Shown here: positions 30,469 through 36,420 of the stretch, piece by piece | Layout: every line of letters begins with the position of its first letter | Numbering within the stretch: the stretch's first letter is position 1 | IMG/VR virus record: IMGVR_UViG_3300037507_002241 | Location: 1-38,123 of that record | From: a virus | Length of the DNA stretch: 38,123 nt | Strand: one strand, 5' to 3' | Position numbers and translations under genes: made by a program | Notes under the pieces: generated by a model | The model's input: only the letters and a program-made list of their open reading frames with translations | Told to the model about the DNA's origin: nothing | The model's database searches: none

Positions 30469-31530
30469 ATGAAGCATGAGGTTGTCCGAGTCGGCGGGTT
30501 CTCCTGCCGCCTGTGGCAATCCCCCGGCGACGGTCGTTGGCGGTGGCACACCCGAAGGGCGGGCAAGCGGGTCTTGTGCGCTGCCAAGGATCTCGGCAAG
30601 GCCAAGGCAAAGGCCAAGGAACAACTCGCCCTCCTGCGAGACGGACGCTCTGCCCTCCGGGGGCTGGACAATGCCCTCGTCTCCGAGTTCCTTGCGTGGC
30701 GGGGTCAGCGGGCCGCAAGTCCTGCGACCGCCGAGGCCGCACGTAATTACGTGAGTCACCTCACCGAGCGCGGGGTTGAGACGAGGACGGTCGCGGCAGA
30801 CATCAAGCATTTCACCGACAAGCATCCCGGCCCGATTGCCGATGTGTCCACCTCGTCAGTCAAGGCACACCTTGACTCATTAGGGGTCGGGCCAAGGCGG
30901 CACAACAACGTGCGCTCGACGCTCGTCACGTTTTTCGGGTGGTGCCGCAAGCAAGGATTCCTGCCCGATGGCATGACCGCCCCGGAGCGGACGCACGCGC
31001 TCGACGTTGCAAAGAAACGCCCCGCCATTTACACCCCGCCCGAGTTCCGCGCCTTGCTTGCTGCCGTTGCCCCGGAATGGCGTCTCCCGCTGGCGATCTG
31101 CGGTCTGGCGGGCCTACGGACTTGCGAGGCGGAAAAGCTCTTGTGGCGGGAAGTGAAGCTTGGCAAGCGGCTGATCGAAGTCTTGCCCGAGAACGCGAAG
31201 AACACCAACCGCCGCCGCCTCGTCCCGATCCACCCCGCGCTGGCAACGTGGCTCCGCAAAGCGAACTTTGCCCCGGAGGATCATGTCTGCCCGCAAGGGT
31301 TGCGGATCGACAACCTTGCCAAGAGAATCAAGCGCGGCGGGGTCAAATGGGTTAAGAACGGGCTGCGGCATTCCTACGGCTCATACCGCTGCGCGGTCGT
31401 CAAATCCGCCGCACAGGTCGCCTTGGAGATGGGCAACAGCGAGGCAATCGTCCGGTCAAACTACCTTGATTACACCGAGCGGAAGGACGCAACGGCATGG
31501 TTTAAATGTGGTTACTTTCGCGCCCCTTAA
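30469..31530 (+). CDS. int: Tyrosine recombinase / phage integrase
   Basis: 353 aa. N-terminal arm-binding/core-binding part (RWRWHTRRAGKRVLCAAKDL, ASPATAEAARNYVSHLTERG). C-terminal catalytic domain: Arg217 in GLAGLRTCEAEKLLW, basic ENAKNTNRRR (~241-250), Arg300 in NGLRHSYGSY, MGNSEAIVR (N323 where most families have His/Trp), and Tyr332/Tyr335 in VRSNYLDY as the nucleophile. The N-x-L-R and G-N-S variants differ from canonical HxLR/LGH, a style seen in Verrucomicrobia-like integrases (recollection, not tested). It catalyses insertion at the adjacent attP. Confidence 0.93.
   Translation: MKHEVVRVGGFSCRLWQSPGDGRWRWHTRRAGKRVLCAAKDLGKAKAKAKEQLALLRDGRSALRGLDNALVSEFLAWRGQRAASPATAEAARNYVSHLTERGVETRTVAADIKHFTDKHPGPIADVSTSSVKAHLDSLGVGPRRHNNVRSTLVTFFGWCRKQGFLPDGMTAPERTHALDVAKKRPAIYTPPEFRALLAAVAPEWRLPLAICGLAGLRTCEAEKLLWREVKLGKRLIEVLPENAKNTNRRRLVPIHPALATWLRKANFAPEDHVCPQGLRIDNLAKRIKRGGVKWVKNGLRHSYGSYRCAVVKSAAQVALEMGNSEAIVRSNYLDYTERKDATAWFKCGYFRAP
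31509..31516 (+). repeat. TGGTTACT word in integrase 3' end (candidate arm site)
   Basis: Same sequence as the TTGGTTACT words at 31674-31693 and 31787-31795 (inverted). Lies 50 bp before the attP core, inside the integrase end. Confidence 0.4.
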
Positions 31531-31535
31531 AAACT

Positions 31536-31560
31536 TAACCCCCTGATTTACAGGGGGTTA
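31536..31560 (+). terminator. Perfect hairpin after integrase
   Basis: TAACCCCCTG (31536-31545) and CAGGGGGTTA (31551-31560), 10-bp stem, 5-nt loop ATTTA, five bases after the integrase stop. No long T run, so a terminator or an integrase mRNA 3' structure, beside the tRNA-derived core. Confidence 0.7.
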
Positions 31561-31565
31561 GAGTA

Positions 31566-31626
31566 TGCCGGTGGAGGGGATCGAACCCACACTCCCTTGC
31601 GGGAACCAGATTTTGAGTCTGGCGCG
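31566..31626 (-). other. attP core: 3' part of a tRNA-Leu(CAA) gene
   Basis: On the minus strand: CGCGCCAGACTCAAAATCTG, then a long variable arm (TTCCCGCAAGGGAGT), T-arm GTGGGTTCGATCCCCTC and acceptor CACCGGCA. The anticodon loop CTCAAAA gives anticodon CAA (Leu). The 5' half of the tRNA is absent and no CCA is encoded. This is the usual form of a phage attachment core: integration restores the host tRNA with phage-supplied 3' sequence. One T-stem pair (U50-U64) is mismatched. Confidence 0.9.
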
Positions 31627-31673
31627 GACAGTAGAAATCGGGTGTGGCGTTTTCATATTGGTAAAGGTCGGGG

Positions 31674-31693
31674 TTGGTTACACATTGGTTACT
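31674..31693 (+). repeat. Tandem TTGGTTAC words (candidate integrase arm sites)
   Basis: TTGGTTAC at 31674-31681 and TTGGTTACT at 31685-31693, 48 and 59 bp beyond the attP core. A perfect inverted copy AGTAACCAA lies at 31787-31795, and TGGTTACT at 31509-31516 lies on the other side. Placement on both sides of the core fits arm-type sites. Confidence 0.55.
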
Positions 31694-31786
31694 TTTTGAC
31701 CCCCTTGACCTCGCCCACACTCCATGCGCCCTGTGCGTAGGTAAAATGCGGAGTTTGTGCGCGGCGGTGGGGAATCCGTCACAAGC

Positions 31787-31795
31787 AGTAACCAA
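31787..31795 (-). repeat. Inverted TTGGTTACT (candidate arm site)
   Basis: AGTAACCAA on the plus strand, the exact reverse complement of 31685-31693. The 31627-31840 stretch has no supportable gene apart from these sites. Confidence 0.45.
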
Positions 31796-31840
31796 AAGGG
31801 AACCATTTTATTTTGGGGCTTTGACATATCGGCGCGGGTC

Positions 31841-32581
31841 GTGGCGTCACTTACTCGCAAGTGGAAACGGTGGATGGCGGTATCTTGCACGCACGGTCAT
31901 CTTGCCGACCCTCGAGCCACCAAGGCAATGCTGGCTTTCCGCAAGAGCTACGCACCCCAACACGTTCTGCACCTCGGAGACTTCACCGATATGGCCGCGC
32001 TGCGGGCCGGGGCGAGGCGGGATGCGGATGACCCCGACCGCGCGGAGTCGATGGCAGATGATCTGCTCGCTGGCCTTTCCTTCCTGCAAGAGCTTGAGCC
32101 TTCGACGATCCACCTCGGGAATCACGAAGACCGTCTTTGCGGCCTTGCCCATAGCGGCAACGCGGTCGTGAGCTACGCAGCAGGGCAAGTCATCGGCAAG
32201 ATCACGGACGCCGCAAAGAAAATGAAGGCCAAGGTCGTGCCGTATGCGGGCCTGCGCCCGGAGGCCTGCACGCTGCTTGGCGACACATTGTTTTTGCACG
32301 GGGTAATCTTCTCGGTGTCTGCGGCCCGCGACCATGCGGAGACTCTTGGGATGTCGTGCGTGTTCGGGCACACTCATCGAGTCGCGCAGGAACAGGGTCG
32401 CACGCAGCGTCCGGTTGTCGGCTACAACATCGGCTGCGGTCTTGATCTGAATGTCGGGTATGCAAAAACCCGCCGCGCCACGTTGGGATGGTCTCACGGC
32501 TTCGCATATGGCGAATACAACGATCAAGCCTGCACGGTGAATCTCGTCACCCTCTCCCCCCACTACCGCCTGCCGCTATGA
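31841..32581 (+). CDS. Calcineurin-like metallophosphoesterase (cargo)
   Basis: 246 aa from GTG 31841 (TTTGACA at 31820-31826, 14 nt upstream; the next in-frame ATG 31874 gives 235 aa). Motifs in order: SCTHGHLADP (first metal site; the usual Asp-x-His is Cys-x-His here), HVLHLGDFTD (GDxxD), IHLGNHEDRL (GNHE), LFLHGVI (xHG) and FGHTHR. This is the full metallophosphoesterase set. It could act on nucleotides, nucleic acid or phosphoproteins. It is the first gene of a plus-strand cassette beside attP that is likely expressed from the prophage. Confidence 0.88.
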   Translation: MASLTRKWKRWMAVSCTHGHLADPRATKAMLAFRKSYAPQHVLHLGDFTDMAALRAGARRDADDPDRAESMADDLLAGLSFLQELEPSTIHLGNHEDRLCGLAHSGNAVVSYAAGQVIGKITDAAKKMKAKVVPYAGLRPEACTLLGDTLFLHGVIFSVSAARDHAETLGMSCVFGHTHRVAQEQGRTQRPVVGYNIGCGLDLNVGYAKTRRATLGWSHGFAYGEYNDQACTVNLVTLSPHYRLPL

Positions 32582-32919
32582 AGGCGACACTTTCTCGGGA
32601 CGCCTCTCCACGATGCGCACTTTCCGACCCGAAGCGACGGGTATCACGCCTGGGACGCCGGGCGGATCGGGAGCCTTTGCAGCCAGATCCCGATCTCGCC
32701 CAGTGGTGCGCGGCCTTGGCGCAGATCACCACCCCTGTCGATGTCGTTCCTCCCGGTTGGCATTCAGCTAAAGCCATCGCGGATAAATTGAAGCTCCCCA
32801 AGGCCACCCTCAAGCCACGCCTCCGCGCCCTTTTGGACTCGGGCGCGTGCGAGTGCCGAATGTTCCGCGTGCGACTCAAACAGCTAACGCGCCCTGTGCC
32901 GCACTACCGCCTCAAATAA
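32578..32919 (+). CDS. Winged-helix-like DNA-binding protein (113 aa)
   Basis: ATG 32578 overlaps the phosphoesterase stop (ATGA). The N-terminus is basic (DPKRRVSRLGRRADREP). The C-terminal half, WHSAKAIADKLKLPKATLKP, RLRALLDSGACECRMFRVRL, PHYRLK, has the helix-turn-helix-wing order. Likely a regulator of the cassette or of phage genes. Confidence 0.65.
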   Translation: MKATLSRDASPRCALSDPKRRVSRLGRRADREPLQPDPDLAQWCAALAQITTPVDVVPPGWHSAKAIADKLKLPKATLKPRLRALLDSGACECRMFRVRLKQLTRPVPHYRLK

Positions 32920-32920
32920 G

Positions 32921-33265
32921 ATGCCAAAGCCCGCCACAGGCCCGCGTAAGCCTCGCAAACGCCGCCCTACGCTGCGGTTCAAGCTCGATGGCGAATGGTG
33001 GACCGTGAAAGTGCAGCGGCCTCCAGGCAAAGAATTGTGCGAGGGCATGGCCCATTACCGCAAACGCACCGTGTTTCTGCACCCTGCCGCACTTAAGGGC
33101 AACTTGCTTGGTATTGTCGCCCACGAGTTGGCCCACGTCACCATGCCATGCGTGGCCGAGGAAAATGTCCGCGATCACGAGCGGCTTGTGTCTGTCGTGG
33201 TGCGGTGGGCGGCGGGCTTAAACGACGGCAAGGTGACTATCGGCCAGCACCGGGCGGACAAATGA
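32921..33265 (+). CDS. HExxH zinc metallopeptidase-like protein (114 aa)
   Basis: Basic N-terminus PKPATGPRKPRKRRPTLRFK, then AHYRKRTVFLHPAALKGNLL, GIVAHELAHVTMPCVAEENV. HELAH is the zincin motif; the third zinc ligand could be the downstream E or H of VRDHERLV. Short for a secreted protease, similar in size to SprT/ImmA-like domains. Starts 1 nt after the preceding stop. Confidence 0.72.
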   Translation: MPKPATGPRKPRKRRPTLRFKLDGEWWTVKVQRPPGKELCEGMAHYRKRTVFLHPAALKGNLLGIVAHELAHVTMPCVAEENVRDHERLVSVVVRWAAGLNDGKVTIGQHRADK

Positions 33266-33408
33266 CCTTCTGGCCTCTCTTGCTCTGCACGCTGTGCTAC
33301 GCGGCCACCAGCGCAGGCTTTGCCTATGAAAAAAATTGGCCCATGTGTGGCATTTTTGCAGGATATTTTGCAGCCAACTTGGGCTTCCTTTGGCTTGCTT
33401 GGCGCTAA
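33262..33408 (+). CDS. Small membrane protein (48 aa), end of cargo cassette
   Basis: ATG 33262 overlaps the preceding stop (ATGA). MTFWPLLLCTLCYAATSAGF, AYEKNWPMCGIFAGYFAANL, GFLWLAWR: two hydrophobic helices around a KNWPMC turn. Could be a membrane effector for the cassette. Confidence 0.6.
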   Translation: MTFWPLLLCTLCYAATSAGFAYEKNWPMCGIFAGYFAANLGFLWLAWR

Positions 33409-33409
33409 T

Positions 33410-33427
33410 CCCATCACTTTCGATGGG
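33410..33427 (+). terminator. Short hairpin after cargo cassette
   Basis: CCCATC (33410-33415), loop ACTTTC, GATGGG (33422-33427), followed by TTTAAT, two bases after the membrane-protein stop. Probable weak terminator. A second, longer imperfect G/C-rich hairpin (33454-33481, AAGGGAGGGG with CCCCCCCTTT) follows. Confidence 0.5.
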
Positions 33428-33453
33428 TTTAATCCCGTCGATTTCCACGGCAT

Positions 33454-33481
33454 AAGGGAGGGGTCAATTTGCCCCCCCTTT
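33454..33481. terminator. Second GC-rich hairpin, convergent junction
   Basis: AAGGGAGGGG (33454-33463), loop TCAATTTG, CCCCCCCTTT (33472-33481), then TGTT. Imperfect pairing (one or two mismatches or a bulge). Suited to stopping transcription from either side. Confidence 0.4.
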
Positions 33482-33553
33482 GTTAGAAAAAGCGCCCACT
33501 TTTCTGACGAAATCCCCCCCCCGCAAGATCATTTCGTTGATGTCACCGAAATG

Positions 33554-33747
33554 CCCGCTCGGGTATAGCATTTGTCGGCGTTCGCCCGCTAACAGTGTTG
33601 CCGCCGTTTGACCACTTCCCGAGCGGGTATACAAAAGATGTGCTAAACTGTTACAAAATGACAGGTTGTTGCACTCGTTAGGCACTTTGTGTATAGCCGA
33701 GCGAACACAAGGCGCTTTTGTGTAAACTAAAAGGCGGTTCGCTATAC
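33554..33747. repeat. Four TATA-CCG iteron-like elements
   Basis: CCCGCTCGGGTATA (33554-33567), CCCGAGCGGGTATAC (33618-33632), GTATAGCCGAGCG (33691-33703) and CGGTTCGCTATAC (33735-33747). All share a TATA core next to CCG/CGG-rich words, in both orientations, within 194 bp. The third lies inside TTGTGT-12-ACACAA. There is no gene here. Candidate replication origin, regulatory protein array or ncRNA region. A C9 tract is at ~33514-33522. Confidence 0.5.
33669..33697 (+). promoter_or_regulatory. sigma70-like promoter in the convergent region
   Basis: TTGCAC (33669-33674), 17-nt spacer, TATAGC (33692-33697). It overlaps iteron 3. Downstream on this strand is no convincing gene for >500 bp, so a transcript would be non-coding or antisense to the 52-aa and 63-aa genes. 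Confidence 0.4.
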
Positions 33748-33780
33748 ATTAACCACCGCCAAATCTCGCGGCGGGTTGGC

Positions 33781-33827
33781 GTTGGTTAACTATCGTCACT
33801 TTGCGCGGTCAAGTGACGTTGGTTAAT
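33781..33827. repeat. GTTGGTTAA direct repeats flanking an inverted repeat
   Basis: GTTGGTTAAC (33781-33790) and GTTGGTTAAT (33818-33827) flank CGTCACTT (33794-33801) and AAGTGACG (33811-33818), an 8-bp inverted repeat with a 9-nt gap. Directly after the last minus-strand gene (stop 33829). Looks like a protein-binding site or a terminator without a T run. Confidence 0.5.
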
Positions 33828-33828
33828 A

Positions 33829-33987
33829 CTAAGAAAAAGGGGCGGGGTCAGGGCACTTGCCCCACAAAAGAGCTGCACGGTTTATCTCTCCGCCGCTAAA
33901 CCCCCGCCAAAAAAAAGGGGCGAGGTCGGGGTGTTTCCCCACAAACGAGCGGCACGGTTTATCTTTCCGTTGCACGACCCCCGCCAT
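33829..33987 (-). CDS. 52-aa protein encoded by tandem repeat, putative
   Basis: ATG 33987 with TTTGACA 14 nt upstream (34002-34008, complement), as at late genes. MAGVVQRKDKPCRSFVGKHP, DLAPFFWRGFSGGEINRAAL, LWGKCPDPAPFS. The product is an internal duplication: F-V-G-K-H-P-D-L-A-P-F and L-W-G-K-C-P-D-P-A-P-F. No family recognised. Confidence 0.45.
   Translation of the reverse strand: MAGVVQRKDKPCRSFVGKHPDLAPFFWRGFSGGEINRAALLWGKCPDPAPFS
33834..33986. repeat. Tandem ~76-bp imperfect repeat
   Basis: Copies at 33834-33909 and 33912-33986, both running from AAAAAGGGGCG to CCCCCGCCA. They differ at many positions, yet each can form a small hairpin at the same place (GGGCA/TGCCC in one, GGGG/CCCC in the other). 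Read on the minus strand they encode the two halves of the 52-aa product. Confidence 0.65.
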
Positions 33988-34083
33988 TTATTTCGTCTGC
34001 CTGTCAAAAAAGGCGAGCGCGGAAGGATTCGACACCTTCAGCTTCCGGGTTGTGCCCCTCGCGTCTGCTGTTCCGCCACGCGC

Positions 34084-34275
34084 TCATTGGTCAAATTCGT
34101 CTTGCGACCACAGCGGCTCGCCGCGCTCATCGAGGAACGGAAAATGCCGCAACGCGCCATGCGCTCGCTCGCGCAATTCCTTCACGGTCTTCGGGCGGGT
34201 GGAAGGGTGGAGCAAATCGCGCAGAAGCTGGCGGGCCTTTAATAGCGCGCGGCGTTGTTCAAAGCGCAGGGACAT
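34084..34275 (-). CDS. Small protein downstream of endolysin (63 aa)
   Basis: MSLRFEQRRALLKARQLLRD, LLHPSTRPKTVKELRERAHG, ALRHFPFLDERGEPLWSQDE. Helical N-terminus and an acidic C-terminal FPFLDERGEPLWSQDEF. Starts 4 nt after the amidase stop. Unknown. The 34000-34083 stretch between this and the 52-aa gene is non-coding apart from the TTTGACA motif. Confidence 0.65.
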   Translation of the reverse strand: MSLRFEQRRALLKARQLLRDLLHPSTRPKTVKELRERAHGALRHFPFLDERGEPLWSQDEFDQ

Positions 34276-34279
34276 TTCT

Positions 34280-34897
34280 TTAATAGGCGGCCAACATTTT
34301 GCTTAGATAGGCCTTAAAACGCTCCAGTTCTCGCCACGCCAAATCATCCTTGCGCCCCGGTGCAACGGTGCGGTGGTCAGTCACGTCGGCCACGGTGAGC
34401 CGATACTCGCGCATTATCGGCGCAAGATATTCGGCCATGCTCTCCATCGCGGCCAGCGTCAGCGGTTCGGTGTTGGTGTCGCCCGCAAACGAAGCCCCGA
34501 TGCTCCAACTGTTGAGATCCTTGCGCCCCATCCACTCGCTTTTGCCCGCGTGCCAAGTGCGTTGCGTCGGGTTGGCAAACACCGTGCGGCGGCCATCCTC
34601 GGCCACGAGGACATGGTAGCTGACGCGGCTGGCAGGGTTCTTGATCCAGCTTACCCCGCCCGCATAACTGCCGCCCGAATGGTGAAGCACCACGGCCTCG
34701 GGCCGGATCGCCTTGGCCGAGACGTTAGGCGTGCGGACCTTAGTTTCTGGGAAGCTTTTTGCCGCGCTTGGCTTCGGCTTGATGCTCGGCGCGGGCGTCG
34801 AGGATTTCTTTGATGGCGAGGAGGAGTTCGGCGAGGTCGCCGCTGGGCCATTTTGCGAGACCCCGAATAAACGATTTAACCATGAGAAAATCTTCAC
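34280..34897 (-). CDS. N-acetylmuramoyl-L-alanine amidase endolysin
   Basis: 205 aa from GTG 34897. N-terminal MKIFSWLNRLFG and a Ser/Pro/Lys-rich linker (~15-60), then an amidase_2 domain: AVVLHHSGGSYAGGVSWIKN (first zinc His), RVSYHVLVAEDGRRT, RTWHAGKSEWMGRKDLNSWS, and the closing VTDHRTVAPGRKDDLAW (second zinc His and catalytic Lys/Asp region). Cleaves the amide link of peptidoglycan during lysis. It follows the lipoprotein gene. The linker DNA also encodes a second frame (34740-34883). Confidence 0.9.
   Translation of the reverse strand: MKIFSWLNRLFGVSQNGPAATSPNSSSPSKKSSTPAPSIKPKPSAAKSFPETKVRTPNVSAKAIRPEAVVLHHSGGSYAGGVSWIKNPASRVSYHVLVAEDGRRTVFANPTQRTWHAGKSEWMGRKDLNSWSIGASFAGDTNTEPLTLAAMESMAEYLAPIMREYRLTVADVTDHRTVAPGRKDDLAWRELERFKAYLSKMLAAY
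34740..34883 (-). CDS. Overlapping 47-aa frame inside endolysin gene, uncertain
   Basis: ATG 34883, out of frame with the amidase: MVKSFIRGLAKWPSGDLAEL, LLAIKEILDARAEHQAEAKR, GKKLPRN. It reads like a real amphipathic helical protein, whereas the amidase frame in this stretch is a low-complexity linker. Either this is a true overlapping gene or a fortuitous frame. Confidence 0.35.
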   Translation of the reverse strand: MVKSFIRGLAKWPSGDLAELLLAIKEILDARAEHQAEAKRGKKLPRN

Positions 34898-34905
34898 TTA
34901 CATCT

Positions 34906-35046
34906 TCACTTCTTGAAGCCCGTCTCAAGCGGCTTTTCCAACTGCAAAAAGAATTGCTTGGCCTCCATATTGTAGCCCATGCCAATCTTCATCCCCGCGC
35001 AGCCGGTGAGGGCGAGAGCGGCCAGTGCTAAGACAATCGCCCGCAC
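34906..35046 (-). CDS. Lipoprotein, candidate spanin (Rz1-like)
   Basis: 46 aa from GTG 35046, overlapping the preceding stop by one base (TAGTG). MRAIVLALAALALTGCAGMK: a signal peptide with lipobox L-T-G-C, then GMGYNMEAKQFFLQLEKPLE. Would be an outer-membrane-anchored lipoprotein. Position between holin-like and amidase genes suits a lysis spanin; the mature part (~29 aa) is short. Confidence 0.65.
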   Translation of the reverse strand: MRAIVLALAALALTGCAGMKIGMGYNMEAKQFFLQLEKPLETGFKK

Positions 35047-35213
35047 TACTTCTTCTCCCGGCGGAAGACCTCGAAGACGCCGACCAGCGCCATGACGGCG
35101 GCGGCGATGGCGCTGAATTGCTCGGGGTCCACGGCCACGCCAACGGCGGAAAGCAGGGCCAAGATGCCGGAATAAGTGGACTTTTCTTTGAGTCGTGCGA
35201 CGAGGTAGCTCAT
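35046..35213 (-). CDS. Holin-like membrane protein (55 aa)
   Basis: ATG 35213, TTTGACA 13 nt upstream (35227-35233, complement). MSYLVARLKEKSTYSGILAL, LSAVGVAVDPEQFSAIAAAV, MALVGVFEVFRREKK: two hydrophobic helices around VDPEQFS, with a basic C-terminus. Resembles small class II-type holins (KSTYSGIL is a recurring opening). Followed by lipoprotein and endolysin genes. Confidence 0.75.
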   Translation of the reverse strand: MSYLVARLKEKSTYSGILALLSAVGVAVDPEQFSAIAAAVMALVGVFEVFRREKK

Positions 35214-35270
35214 ACCCTCGCCGGGGTGTCAAAGCCCCCACCCGGCGAAATGTCCGGTTAAATGTCCGGG

Positions 35271-35306
35271 TAGCGCGTTCGCTATTCACGAACCGCGAAT
35301 GCGCTA
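35271..35306. other. Long hairpin spanning a stop codon
   Basis: TAGCGC (35271-35276) and GCGCTA (35301-35306) pair, with inner GTTCGC/GCGAA pairing continuing the stem around a 12-nt loop. It covers the stop codon of the 61-aa gene. Two CCGGACATTT words lie just beyond on the minus strand (35243-35270). Likely separates the fibre genes from the lysis cassette. Confidence 0.5.
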
Positions 35307-35489
35307 AAGCCTCGTCGTAGTCAGCACGCCGTCGTCATCCACGCTCAAAGCAAACTCCGCTCCGCTGGCCGTCCGCAGCGTCACGCTGGTCACGCCATCG
35401 GCCAGCACGGCCGACGCGCCTTGCGGGCCGGGTGCGCCGATTTCCAGCACGGCGGTCTGGCTAACTTCAATGACGAGAGAGTCGGCCAT
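35304..35489 (-). CDS. Collagen-like short tail protein (61 aa)
   Basis: MADSLVIEVSQTAVLEIGAP, GPQGASAVLADGVTSVTLRT, ASGAEFALSVDDDGVLTTTR. Contains G-A-P-G-P-Q-G and ends VDDDGVLTTT, paralogous to the VDNDGILTAT end of the 175-aa protein. Probably a fibre-associated trimeric knob. Confidence 0.6.
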   Translation of the reverse strand: MADSLVIEVSQTAVLEIGAPGPQGASAVLADGVTSVTLRTASGAEFALSVDDDGVLTTTRL

Positions 35490-35493
35490 GACT

Positions 35494-35841
35494 TTACCTC
35501 GTCACGTTGCGACTGATGGTGGCCACGCCTTGCAAAAGCCGCGTGACGATGCCCGAGCCGCTCACCAGTTCCAAATCATAGACCGCTCGGCCCGAGGTTA
35601 AGGCTTCGGTGTCTGTGGCCGAAATGCTCAAGGTAATCGTGCCTGCCGCCCCGCCGAGGGCAATGCGGCCATTGGCCGTGGTGAGTTCGATGAGGGCGGT
35701 TGCTGCTTCCAGCGTGGCGCGCACTTGCATCCGGGCCGTGTAGCCTTGCAGGTTTACGGGCGCGCCGTTGTCCTTGTAGGTAATCACCTGCGAGTAGGTC
35801 GCGCCCTGCTCAATCAGCAAATCGTAGGTCGTGGCGGCCAT
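35494..35841 (-). CDS. Baseplate/fibre protein, BppU N-terminal-like
   Basis: 115 aa: MAATTYDLLIEQGATYSQVI, TYKDNGAPVNLQGYTARMQV, RATLEAATALIELTTANGRI. The (Y-D)-L-x-I-x-Q-G-x-T-x-x-x-x-I-T-Y-x-D-x-x-G-x-P-V-x-L-x-G-Y-T-A-x-M-x-V-R pattern is the beta-sandwich found in upper baseplate proteins of siphophages. Starts 2 nt after the TM protein gene. Confidence 0.72.
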   Translation of the reverse strand: MAATTYDLLIEQGATYSQVITYKDNGAPVNLQGYTARMQVRATLEAATALIELTTANGRIALGGAAGTITLSISATDTEALTSGRAVYDLELVSGSGIVTRLLQGVATISRNVTR

Positions 35842-35842
35842 A

Positions 35843-36037
35843 TTATTTCTTCCGGCGCAAATCTTTCACCACAGAAATCAGCGTCACGACACCCACGGCG
35901 AGGCCAACCATCAACCCGGCGACCCGCAGATAGACTTCCAAGTGCGAGACCATAGAAACCGCCGCGCTGCCGAGGCTGGCAAACGTGCCGAGTGCGCCGC
36001 GCTCCACGGTGGTCATGTGCTGCTGCCAGTAGCTCAC
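35843..36037 (-). CDS. Membrane protein (64 aa), second holin candidate
   Basis: GTG 36037 overlaps the preceding stop as GTGA. MSYWQQHMTTVERGALGTFA, then HLEVYLRVAGLMVGLAVGVV, TLISVVKDLRRKK: one clear transmembrane helix with a charged C-terminus. Either an antiholin/holin partner of the 55-aa protein or a membrane tail-associated factor. Confidence 0.6.
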   Translation of the reverse strand: MSYWQQHMTTVERGALGTFASLGSAAVSMVSHLEVYLRVAGLMVGLAVGVVTLISVVKDLRRKK

Positions 36038-36420
36038 GGCATTGCGTCTATTGCTGCCCACGCCGCGAGCAGACCGTCCCGTAATTCGGTGGGCAGGGCT
36101 TCGCTGCTGAAGACTACGCTGCGCGACCCCTGCGGGGCGTGCGCGGAGATGGTGGCGGATAGCTTGGGGCGGGTGCTTGTGGCGACCTGTGACTCGTTGC
36201 CTTCGGCGTCCACGGTTGTTTCATATTCGGAGTGCGTGCCGTCTGGCTCGATGAACACTTGGCCGACTGATTCGCCTTCGACTAGTTGCGCTTGCAGCCA
36301 TGCGAGAAGCGTCTGCGCGGTTGTCGCGAGGTCGCCGTCAAGAGGAATGGCGGTGGTGGCGGCGTAGTCGCCGCTTCTTGCGTAGCGGGTTAGGCTATTG
36401 TTGGAGAGGAGGAGTTTCAT
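36034..36420 (-). CDS. Fibre-associated protein (128 aa), unknown
   Basis: ATG 36420 overlaps the fibre stop (ATGA). MKLLLSNNSLTRYARSGDYA, LLAWLQAQLVEGESVGQVFI, ETTVDAEGNESQVATSTRPK, and GSRSVVFSSEALPTELRDGL. Possibly a fibre assembly protein (chaperone), as such genes commonly follow fibre genes. Confidence 0.6.
   Translation of the reverse strand: MKLLLSNNSLTRYARSGDYAATTAIPLDGDLATTAQTLLAWLQAQLVEGESVGQVFIEPDGTHSEYETTVDAEGNESQVATSTRPKLSATISAHAPQGSRSVVFSSEALPTELRDGLLAAWAAIDAMP

Noticed and set aside
33464-33685. Minus-strand frame of 73 codons in the convergent region
   Set aside because: GTG-started, made largely of the repeated TATACCCG elements; more likely non-coding. Not excluded.
33857-34306. 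Plus-strand frame of 149 codons over the tandem repeats
   Set aside because: It crosses the 63-aa minus-strand gene and lacks family similarity; the minus strand has the TTTGACA start signal.
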